The notes under the pieces are model-generated. The model ran no database searches and had not been told where the DNA came from. It worked only from the letters and a program-made list of their open reading frames with translations. From NCBI GenBank assembly GCA_001730085.1, contig MDLB01000094.1, forward strand, positions 1 through 32,352: a DNA stretch of 32,352 nt, written 5' to 3'. Both the position numbers and the translations under genes were made by a program. Source of the stretch: PVC group bacterium (ex Bugula neritina AB1). Its GTDB lineage: Bacteria > GCA-001730085. The stretch's first letter is position 1. Each line of letters starts with the position of its first letter. Positions 8,267-15,465 of the stretch are shown in pieces.

Positions 8267-9535
8267 ATGCTGATTTTTGTCATGAAAAATATTCAAAATA
8301 TACATCAACCTGATGAATGGATAATCTCTAGAGAAAAACAAGGAGTTCCTTTTTGCTCGTCTGTTGATATCCGAGATGCTGGTTTTAAAGTTGCGGTTGT
8401 TGATACCAATTTGTTCCCAGCGGGTTTTAATAACCTTTGTGAAGAAAGTCTTACAAAGGCAAGTCTTGTTTTACGCAAGATCTTACTTTCTAAGGGAAAT
8501 GAATCGCGCACCGTTCTGATTGTTGCAGAAGCGCATACCCGAAATCTTTGGTATCTTGAAAATGTTTTTAGCTTACGCAGTATTGTTTTGCAAGCAGGTT
8601 ATGATGTGAAAATTGTAGCTCCGTTGGATCAGAATGATTTTGAAAACTTTCAGGGTTTTCCGGTAAAGCTACAAACAGCCTTGGGGAATACTTTAGAGGT
8701 AGGATCTTTGTCCGAAGCTGTGAAACGGCAAAAAAAAGGTGACCTGAATGTTGGCTTTGTTATTATGAATAATGACCTTATGCAAGGGGTTCCTGAAGAA
8801 CTTTTAAATTGGAGAGTTCCTATTTATCCTTCTCCTATTTCAGGGTGGCATTTTAGAAGAAAATCTCGTCACTTTGATGAAATGAATAAAGTCGTTAGCG
8901 ATTTTTTTACAAAAGACAAAAAAGACCCATGGCTTTACTCTTGTTTACATAGGGTTTGTCGAAATGTTGATATTCATAATGAAAAAGATCGTTTAAGAAT
9001 GTCAATGGAGGCCGAGAACCTTTTGGGCTCTATTCAGAAAAAATATCAAGAATACGGTGTAACGCAAAAACCTTTCCTTTTTATTAAAGCGGACTACGGA
9101 ACATATGGGATGGGCGTTCATGCTTTTGAAGATGCGAAAGAAATTACTCAGATTAACCGAAAAACTAGGAATTTTTTACATAAGGGAAAAAGCTCGAAGG
9201 TTGTTAATCAATTTCTACTGCAAGAAGGAGTTCCCTCGTCTGTGAAAGTGAAAGATAAGTGTAGTGAAGTATGCGTTTATCAGATGAATAATGAGTACAT
9301 AGGTTCATTTTATAGGGTTAATGGGAATAAAAATGATCGCCAAAACTTGAACTCCAAAGGGATGTTTTTTCAAAAAATGTGTACGTCAGATCAGATAAAT
9401 TTAAACAGTAGATGTGCTAATGATTGCTCTTCTGATGAAAAAAACTCTAAGTTAGAGCTTTATAAAAAATTAGCAAGGTTATCAGGTATTGCCGCTCATC
9501 AAGAAGTTGAAGAGATGAAGCTTCGTTGGGCGTAG
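8267..9535 (+). CDS. gshA: Glutamate--cysteine ligase, ferrooxidans/proteobacterial type
   Basis: This is the first enzyme of glutathione synthesis, joining L-Glu and L-Cys with ATP in the cytoplasm. It matches the family represented by Acidithiobacillus GshA (TIGR02049 in my recollection), not the E. coli or plant types: the N-terminal 'AGFKVAVVDTNLFPAGFNNL' block, 'VAEAHTRN..YLENV', 'IYPSPISGWHFRRKSRHF', and the ATP-grasp-like 'FIKADYGTYGMGV' are all present. Length is 422 residues, normal for this type. The ATG at 8267 and a second at 8282 both lack a good ribosome site; either could be used. gshB follows directly, the two frames meeting at the gshA stop. A small frame overlaps the start by 7 nt. 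Confidence 0.9.
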   Translation: MLIFVMKNIQNIHQPDEWIISREKQGVPFCSSVDIRDAGFKVAVVDTNLFPAGFNNLCEESLTKASLVLRKILLSKGNESRTVLIVAEAHTRNLWYLENVFSLRSIVLQAGYDVKIVAPLDQNDFENFQGFPVKLQTALGNTLEVGSLSEAVKRQKKGDLNVGFVIMNNDLMQGVPEELLNWRVPIYPSPISGWHFRRKSRHFDEMNKVVSDFFTKDKKDPWLYSCLHRVCRNVDIHNEKDRLRMSMEAENLLGSIQKKYQEYGVTQKPFLFIKADYGTYGMGVHAFEDAKEITQINRKTRNFLHKGKSSKVVNQFLLQEGVPSSVKVKDKCSEVCVYQMNNEYIGSFYRVNGNKNDRQNLNSKGMFFQKMCTSDQINLNSRCANDCSSDEKNSKLELYKKLARLSGIAAHQEVEEMKLRWA

Positions 9536-9552
9536 GAGAGGGCTCAAGCGGT

Positions 9553-10491
9553 ATGAATTATGTTTTTTGGATAGATGATCCTCTTTTGTTGAACCCTTTA
9601 AAGGATACGAGTTTGGCTTTGATGAAAGAAGTCAGCTTTCGTGGAGATAAAGTCTATGCTTTAATTCCGAAGGGTTTAAGTGTTTTGGACGGAGTCGTTC
9701 GTTTTCGAGTTCAACCTGTAAATGTGACGGATGAGTGGGCGGTGGAAGTCGACTCTCGGGAGGTCTGTTTTACCGATGAAGATGTGGACTTTTTTGTTAT
9801 CAGAAAAGACCCCCCTTTTGATGAAGATTATTTGTGCCAAACTTGGTTATTAGACTTGCTTGAAAAGAAGGTTTGTGTCACCAATAATCCTTCTGGACTT
9901 AGAAGTGTTAATGAAAAAATATGGGTTAATCAATTCAAAGATTTAACCCCCAAAACGTTGATCACTTCCTCCCTAGAAGACTACATGAGCTTTTTAGCTG
10001 AGCATAAGTTTGTGGTTTTAAAACCTTATAATGGCTTTGGAGGGCAGGGGGTTACTTTTATTCATCACGAAGATAAAAATGCAAAAGTTTTATTTGAATA
10101 CAGTAGCTACCAAGGAGAAAGACTTGTTGTTGTTCAAAAGTTTTTAAAAAAGGCACCCGAAGGGGACAAGAGAGTCTTGCTGTTAAATGGAGAAATATTG
10201 CAGTCTGTTTTGAGAAAAAATGAACAAGGTGATTATCGACATAACTTTATGGCAGGAGGAAGTGCCTTCGCTTGCGATGTGACAGCTAAAGAAAAGGATG
10301 CTATTGATCAATTGAGGCCTTTTTTAAAATCGCAAGGGCTTCACTTTGTCGGATTAGATTTTATTGGGGAGTATTTGATAGAAGTGAACGTGACTTCTCC
10401 GACCTGTTTAAGGGAGATGAACCTGTTATACGATACGAAGTTAGAGGTGAACGTGGTTGACTTCTTTGAATCGTTAAAGAAAATGAATTGA
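9553..10491 (+). CDS. gshB: Glutathione synthetase
   Basis: GshB adds glycine to gamma-glutamylcysteine using ATP. The 312-residue protein has the E. coli-type layout: an N-terminal substrate domain beginning 'FWIDDPLLLNPLKDTSLAL', the 'RKDPPFDEDYL' block, the ATP-grasp segment 'VLKPYNGFGGQGV', 'KAPEGDKRVLLLNGEIL', a glycine-rich loop ('FMAGGSAF') and 'IGEYLIEVNVTSPT' for metal binding. The frame is open back to a TTG at 9526, but the ATG at 9553 is preceded by AGGAGAGG at 9534-9541 (11 nt spacing) and matches the usual N-terminus. It lies 17 nt after gshA, so the pair is surely one transcript. Confidence 0.93.
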   Translation: MNYVFWIDDPLLLNPLKDTSLALMKEVSFRGDKVYALIPKGLSVLDGVVRFRVQPVNVTDEWAVEVDSREVCFTDEDVDFFVIRKDPPFDEDYLCQTWLLDLLEKKVCVTNNPSGLRSVNEKIWVNQFKDLTPKTLITSSLEDYMSFLAEHKFVVLKPYNGFGGQGVTFIHHEDKNAKVLFEYSSYQGERLVVVQKFLKKAPEGDKRVLLLNGEILQSVLRKNEQGDYRHNFMAGGSAFACDVTAKEKDAIDQLRPFLKSQGLHFVGLDFIGEYLIEVNVTSPTCLREMNLLYDTKLEVNVVDFFESLKKMN

Positions 10492-10604
10492 GACTTTTCC
10501 GAAATGTTCCCGATGCTTTATTTAGGAAGAACTTTTGCAAGGTTCATTCGTTAAATATAAGAAGAAATTTTGTGATGAGTCCCGTGCGAGAGAGTTTTTT
10601 TTTG

Positions 10605-10613
10605 TGTTAGAAT
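10605..10613 (+). promoter_or_regulatory. Extended -10 promoter element ahead of the Fe-S carrier fusion gene
   Basis: TGtTAGAAT matches the extended -10 consensus (TGn plus hexamer). No good -35 is seen 17 bp upstream, which is tolerated with an extended -10. It lies 58 nt before the ATG at 10671, in the only gap (179 bp) between gshB and the following operon. Confidence 0.45.
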
Positions 10614-10634
10614 ATTAATATATTTTTTGAAAAT

Positions 10635-10652
10635 ACCTTAAGAAAGGTTTTT
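10635..10652 (+). promoter_or_regulatory. Small leader hairpin followed by T-run
   Basis: ACCTT (10635-10639) pairs with AAGGT (10644-10648) around an AAGA loop and is followed by TTTT. It is short for a terminator. It lies between the proposed promoter and the ribosome site and might be an attenuator or chance. Confidence 0.25.
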
Positions 10653-10670
10653 AAGTGAGGTTAAGGAAAA

Positions 10671-11246
10671 ATGGATAAAATCAGTAGAGATATGACAATA
10701 GCCTATATTTTAGAGACCTTTGCTGATCAAGCGCCTCAGTTAACAACTGTAATGCAAAGTTATGGTTTGCATTGTGTGGGATGTCACGCAAGCACCTTTG
10801 AAACCCTTGAACAGGGTGTTTTGGGGCATGGTTTGGGTGAAGACCTTTTGAATCAAATGTTGGAAAATTTGAATGAAATTGTTAAAAAAGATGATGAACA
10901 AAAGGAAGGTGAAGAAGAATTTCACTTGACGGTCACGGACTCTGCTTTAGAGAGAATGAGGGATCTTTTGTCAAAAGAAGATACCCCTGAAAAAAGTTTG
11001 AGGGTCAAAGTTATTCCAGGTGGATGTGCAGGAGCTTCTTATGATATGCAGTTTGTTCTTGAGCCAGAGGTCGATGATATCATTTTTCATGTATCAGGGT
11101 TTAAAATGTTTATAGATAAAAATAGCGCTTCACTCTTACAAGGTTTGGAGATTGGCTATGTGAATACTATGATGGAAAGCCGCTTTACCTTTGAGAATCC
11201 CAATGCCTCAGGTTCGTGTGGGTGTGGTACATCCTTTGATTTTTGA
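10671..11246 (+). CDS. DUF1858 domain fused to an A-type (IscA/ErpA-like) Fe-S carrier
   Basis: This 191-residue protein has two parts. Residues 1-65 resemble the DUF1858 / hybrid-cluster-associated disulfide domain, with the CxxC at Cys35 and Cys38 in 'YGLHCVGCHAST'. A charged linker (70-84) leads to an A-type iron-sulfur carrier domain (85-191) with 'GGCAGASYDMQF' (Cys119) and the C-terminal 'SGSCGCGTSF' (Cys183, Cys185), the three cysteines that hold the cluster in IscA, SufA and ErpA. The likely role is to accept and pass on Fe-S clusters in the cytoplasm. The ribosome site is AAGG shortly before the ATG. Two U32 proteins, a family known to bind [4Fe-4S] in UbiU/UbiV, follow directly. The fusion is unusual; separate proteins are the norm in my experience. 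Confidence 0.87.
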   Translation: MDKISRDMTIAYILETFADQAPQLTTVMQSYGLHCVGCHASTFETLEQGVLGHGLGEDLLNQMLENLNEIVKKDDEQKEGEEEFHLTVTDSALERMRDLLSKEDTPEKSLRVKVIPGGCAGASYDMQFVLEPEVDDIIFHVSGFKMFIDKNSASLLQGLEIGYVNTMMESRFTFENPNASGSCGCGTSFDF

Positions 11247-11260
11247 AAGATTTTTTTAAT

Positions 11261-12493
11261 ATGCTTAATGCGAATATAAAGCCTGAAATTTTAGCTCCAG
11301 CTGGCAACTTATCTAAATTTAAAGTCGCTTTGGAGTATGGTGCTGATGCCGTTTATGTGGGAGCTCCCAAATATGGTCTTCGACAGGGAGCGGATAATTT
11401 GAGCTGCGAAGAACTGCAGCATGCGGTATCTTATGCGCATGATATGGGTAAAAGAGTTTATGTGGCGATGAATGCTATGCCACATGAAAGAGAAATGCCT
11501 GACTTATCAAACTTATTAAAAAAACTTGAAGCGATTTCTCCCGATGCTCTTATCATTTCAGATGCCGGTCTTTTTTCTATGGCAAAAAAAGAAACATCGA
11601 TACCTATACATGTGTCCACGCAGGCGAGTGTTTCAAATGCGTTTCATGCCAAAATGTGGGCTCTAAATGGAGCTAAACGCGTTGTTTTGGCAAGAGAAGT
11701 TTCTTTGCAGGAAGCTCGTGACATGCGTGAATATGCGAACATAGAACTAGAATCTTTCGTTCATGGCTCGATGTGTGTGAGTTATTCAGGTAAATGTACC
11801 ATTTCTAGTTATACGGCCGGAAGAGACTCGAATCGAGGAGGGTGTGTTCATAGTTGTCGCTACTCTTATCGTGTGGAAGATTCGAGAACGGGTGAATTTT
11901 ATGGTGAAGGACATATTATGAATGCCAGAGACCTTATGGGTGTTCGTTTAATGCCGGATATTTTAAAGTCTGGGTTGTCATGTTTAAAAATTGAGGGGAG
12001 GATGAAGTCCCCCCTTTACGTGGCGCAGGTCACACGTATTTATCGGCAGGCCTTAGATGCTTGTTGGAAGATGTACAAAGAGGGTACTCTTGACGCTTGG
12101 AACCCTGAGTCTTATGAAAAGAAACTTTCCTTGATTTCTAATAGAACTTTTTCGTTAGGGAATTTGCAAAAGCGTGCTTTTCGTTCGTCTGTTCGTTACG
12201 ACGAAGGTGGATATCAAAGAGGTCTTCAATATGTGGGGATTGTGCGTTCATTTAACCCGAAAAAAGGCCTTTTATTGGAAGTGAGATATCCTTTTTCTAG
12301 TAAAGATGATTTGACGTTTTTACTTCCTGATGGAAATAACGAGAATGTATCAGAGACTTTTTTATCCGATATAAATGATGAAGAAATATTGATGGCCAAA
12401 CCAAACTCTTTGATATATTTAAAATATACAAAGCCTTTGCCTGAAAATACTGTTTTTTTCATTGATTCACATAGTCAAAAAAAGGCTGGTTAG
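11261..12493 (+). CDS. U32-family protein (UbiU/TrhP-like), Fe-S cysteines present
   Basis: This is a member of the 'peptidase U32' family, whose characterised members (UbiU/UbiV, TrhP, RlhA) act in hydroxylation of ubiquinone or RNA rather than proteolysis. The opening 'ILAPAGNLSKFKVALEYGADAVYVG' and the family signature 'ESFVHGSMCVSYSGKC' are plain. Counting from the TTG at 11243, Cys178, Cys185, Cys201, Cys205 and Cys247 are candidate cluster ligands. The C-terminal half, with 'LKIEGRMKSPLYVAQVTRIYRQALDA', resembles the longer TrhP/RlhA group; total length is about 410. The TTG at 11243 overlaps the previous stop; the ATG at 11261 is given here, and neither has a strong ribosome site. Substrate (quinone or tRNA/rRNA) cannot be decided from sequence. 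Confidence 0.8.
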   Translation: MLNANIKPEILAPAGNLSKFKVALEYGADAVYVGAPKYGLRQGADNLSCEELQHAVSYAHDMGKRVYVAMNAMPHEREMPDLSNLLKKLEAISPDALIISDAGLFSMAKKETSIPIHVSTQASVSNAFHAKMWALNGAKRVVLAREVSLQEARDMREYANIELESFVHGSMCVSYSGKCTISSYTAGRDSNRGGCVHSCRYSYRVEDSRTGEFYGEGHIMNARDLMGVRLMPDILKSGLSCLKIEGRMKSPLYVAQVTRIYRQALDACWKMYKEGTLDAWNPESYEKKLSLISNRTFSLGNLQKRAFRSSVRYDEGGYQRGLQYVGIVRSFNPKKGLLLEVRYPFSSKDDLTFLLPDGNNENVSETFLSDINDEEILMAKPNSLIYLKYTKPLPENTVFFIDSHSQKKAG

Positions 12494-13728
12494 TGCGAGC
12501 ATTGCCTTTTTTTACAACGTTCGCTTCAACAGAGGAGCAATTGATTTGTGCTTTAGAAGCTAAGGCGGATCGAATCATTTTAGAAGACTCACAGTTGTCT
12601 GTTCGCTCTTATCATGATGATCCCATTGATCTGGGCTTTGAAAAAATTGTAAGATTGGTTAATCTTGCTCGGGAAGTAAATCCGGAAGTTAATCTGATTT
12701 TCAATGCTGATAGCATGATTCATGATAAAAATCTTTCGACATTAAAAGCCCTTGTTCAGGTTTTGAGGAAACTTTCTGTTAAATGTCTTCGTTTTCAAGA
12801 TCCAGGTTCGATCATATGGTGTAAAGAAAATGCTCCTGATTTTTGTATTCATTTGGCTACAGAAACGGGGAATCAAAATGTACTCAGCCTTCAATTTTTT
12901 CATGATCAGGGAGTTGTTCTGCAAACATTGAACAATGAGTTGCCTTATGATGCTATCAGTGTTATTAGAGAAAATATCAAAGGGGATTTAGAGCTTTTAG
13001 TTCAGGGGCCTTTATTGATTCAATACACATATCGTAGACTTATGCTTGGTCAAAATAACCCAGAAGGTACTAACTTTGAGACATCGGCAGGGATAACTAA
13101 CAAAGTTGCTTATGATCTTGGTCGAGGAGGAAGGCCTTTCCCTTTGTACGACAATGCTCATGGACATTTTATGTATTTTTGGGCTGATAGATGTCTTCTT
13201 AGACATATGGAGATTTTGATTAGTCTAAACTTAGACTCATGGTTAATTGATGCGAGGGGAGAGTCTCTAGACTACTTGAAAGAATCTCTTTTAGCGTATC
13301 GATTGAAAGCTTCTCAAGTTATTAGCACTACAAAAGCGATGGAAGAAGGTGTTCCAGCTGAAAAAAATGAAGACGTTGAAAAAAAATTAAAGAGCTTTGC
13401 TCAAAGGCCTTTCAAAGCGGGATTTTTTTTAGCTAATAAAACAGACTATAAGAAACGCAGAGGTGTTTCAATGTCAGGAGAAAAAGTTTTAGGTCGTGTG
13501 GTTGAAGCAATGAAGGGAAGCCATATTGCTGTTGAGTTAAAGTCCACCTTAAATATAGGCCTGAAGGGTTTTTATAAAACACCTGAAAATAAAGAGTTAT
13601 CTGTTCATGTTCAAAAAATAGAAACAGTAGATGGCGAAGAACTTGAAAGAGCGACTGCAGGAGAGTTAGTCAAATTGACATGGGTCTCCGCTGTTACAGT
13701 ACAGTCTATCCTTTTTGAGAGAGACTGA
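12493..13728 (+). CDS. Second U32-like protein lacking the Fe-S cysteine signature
   Basis: This 411-residue protein follows the first U32 gene with a one-base overlap (TAGTG). It keeps the general U32 plan: an N-terminal barrel beginning 'FASTEEQLICALEAKADRIILE', a 'LELLVQGPLLIQYTYRR' segment at the place of the family signature, and a 'WLIDARGESLDYLKESLLAYR' region like the usual 'KIEGR' segment. But the signature cysteines are absent (Gly-Pro-Leu-Leu where the partner has Gly-Ser-Met-Cys), and there is a conserved-looking 'GRPFPLYDNAHGHFMYFWADRC' stretch. It is likely a partner subunit of the upstream protein, by analogy with the UbiU-UbiV heterodimer, though UbiV itself retains its cysteines. 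Assignment to U32 is moderately sure; function unknown. Confidence 0.6.
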   Translation: MRALPFFTTFASTEEQLICALEAKADRIILEDSQLSVRSYHDDPIDLGFEKIVRLVNLAREVNPEVNLIFNADSMIHDKNLSTLKALVQVLRKLSVKCLRFQDPGSIIWCKENAPDFCIHLATETGNQNVLSLQFFHDQGVVLQTLNNELPYDAISVIRENIKGDLELLVQGPLLIQYTYRRLMLGQNNPEGTNFETSAGITNKVAYDLGRGGRPFPLYDNAHGHFMYFWADRCLLRHMEILISLNLDSWLIDARGESLDYLKESLLAYRLKASQVISTTKAMEEGVPAEKNEDVEKKLKSFAQRPFKAGFFLANKTDYKKRRGVSMSGEKVLGRVVEAMKGSHIAVELKSTLNIGLKGFYKTPENKELSVHVQKIETVDGEELERATAGELVKLTWVSAVTVQSILFERD

Positions 13729-13731
13729 TTT

Positions 13732-15465
13732 GTGATTCCGTTTCTTAAACAATATCTCAGAAAGTATTGGTACTTTTTTTTAGGTGCCTTTTTATGTTTA
13801 ATCCTCACAAACTATCTAACTATTTTGATACCTTTAAAAATTCAAACAATCATTGACTATTATCCTAAAGCCTCAGAAAGTCATATCTTCCCACATAGGG
13901 CTTTATTAGGGATCATTCTGTTGGCTTTGGGGATGTTATTGGTTAGAAGTTTTTCGCGTGTTCTTATGTTTTATCCTGGACGAGCTGTTGAGCATGAAAT
14001 CCGCAAAGATATTTATAGTCATATTATGTCCTTACCACAAAGCTTTTTTAGAAAGAACTCTGTGGGAGATATGATGTGTCATATGGTAGAAGATGTTAAT
14101 AATATACGGTTAATGGTAGGACTTGTTAGCTTGCATTTTTTTAACACGTTTTTGATCTACACTTTTTCTCTTTATCATATGTTTCAAATTGATAGATATT
14201 TGATGTTAATTGTTATGAGTCCCGTCCCTTTCATACTTTTATGCGTTAGAGTTTTGTCTAAAAAGTTGTCAAGATATACAGGGAAGTCTCAAGAAGAGCT
14301 TAGTCGGTTAACAAAGTGTACGATAGACTTTTTAAGCAAAGTTTCTTTTATTAAAGTGTCCGGTTCTCAAAATTTTGTTCAAACTGTTTTTGATGAAATA
14401 AATGGAACATATGAAACCAGCTATTTGAAAATGTGTCGTATACGTGCTCAGATGTTTTCTTTTATAGGTATTATAAATACTTTAGGGCATCTTGTTTTAT
14501 TCGTTGTCGGAGGAAAAATGTTAACCAAAGAAACTCTTTCTATTGGTGAGTTTGTCGCCTTTTCTTTTTACCTGAATCTTTGGGCTTGGCCCACAGCCTC
14601 TTTGGCTTGGATTATTCACCTTCTCCAACAAGGACGTGCTTCTATAAAGAGGATTCAAAATATCATGAAAAATGAGCCTCCCTTAGAGATTAAGGTCTCT
14701 TCTTCTTTTGATAAGAAGACCTTGCCAGTTCATTTGGAGGTGAAAGATTTATCTTTTTCTTTTGAAAAAGAGGTTTTGAAAAATGTATCTTTTTCTGTTT
14801 TGCCAGGAAAGAGTTTAGGTGTATTTGGAGTGACAGGGTCAGGTAAAACTGTTTTGGCAAATGTTTTAGCTGGGATTGAAAAAGCTCCTGAAGAGACTGT
14901 AATGATTAATGGTTCATTTGTCGAAAAATGGTCTCATAAGGAATATCAAAATCTATTGTCTTATGTTCCTCAGTCGACGTTCCTTTTTTCTCAGAGCGTT
15001 TGTCAAAATATCACTTTTGAAAAATCTTTCAAAGAAAATAAGCTCTTGGAAAAAAAATTAAAGAAGGTTGCGCAAGTTGCCTCAATAGATAAAGAGATTG
15101 AAACCCTTGCCAAAGGCTATGATACGATCATAGGGGTGAAAGGCGCGAAACTCTCTGGGGGACAACGACAAAGAGTTTCTCTGGCTAGGGCTCTTTTTAA
15201 ACCGCATGGTTTATTGGTTTTAGATGATGTTTTGTCTTCATTAGATTCGGAAACAGAAAGCATGATTGTTGATAATCTTTTTGGAGGAGAGTGTGATGCA
15301 ACTAAAATTATCATTTCGCATCGGACAAGTATTCTTTCGAAATGCGACCATATCCTTGTTCTAGATGAGGGAAGGTGTCTTGCTCAGGGGACGCATAAGT
15401 CTTTACTTTTAGAAGAAGGCCTATATCGGGAAACATGGAAATATCAAAGAGCTTTGTTATCATGA
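13732..15465 (+). CDS. ABC exporter half-transporter with degenerate catalytic site (MdlA/YheI-like)
   Basis: This is a fused membrane-ATPase half-transporter of 577 residues. Six membrane segments lie in residues 1-300, then an ATPase domain with Walker A GVTGSGKT (366-373), signature LSGGQ (474-478), Walker B ending in Asp498, and His530. The residue after the Walker B Asp is Asp499 instead of the catalytic Glu, as in the degenerate subunit of TM287/288-type exporters. Short N-terminal helix and sequence around 'FFRKNSVGDMM' resemble MdlA/YheI. The GTG start is 3 nt after the previous gene and the end overlaps the next transporter. Cargo unknown; lipids, drugs or thiols are possible. Confidence 0.88.
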   Translation: MIPFLKQYLRKYWYFFLGAFLCLILTNYLTILIPLKIQTIIDYYPKASESHIFPHRALLGIILLALGMLLVRSFSRVLMFYPGRAVEHEIRKDIYSHIMSLPQSFFRKNSVGDMMCHMVEDVNNIRLMVGLVSLHFFNTFLIYTFSLYHMFQIDRYLMLIVMSPVPFILLCVRVLSKKLSRYTGKSQEELSRLTKCTIDFLSKVSFIKVSGSQNFVQTVFDEINGTYETSYLKMCRIRAQMFSFIGIINTLGHLVLFVVGGKMLTKETLSIGEFVAFSFYLNLWAWPTASLAWIIHLLQQGRASIKRIQNIMKNEPPLEIKVSSSFDKKTLPVHLEVKDLSFSFEKEVLKNVSFSVLPGKSLGVFGVTGSGKTVLANVLAGIEKAPEETVMINGSFVEKWSHKEYQNLLSYVPQSTFLFSQSVCQNITFEKSFKENKLLEKKLKKVAQVASIDKEIETLAKGYDTIIGVKGAKLSGGQRQRVSLARALFKPHGLLVLDDVLSSLDSETESMIVDNLFGGECDATKIIISHRTSILSKCDHILVLDEGRCLAQGTHKSLLLEEGLYRETWKYQRALLS

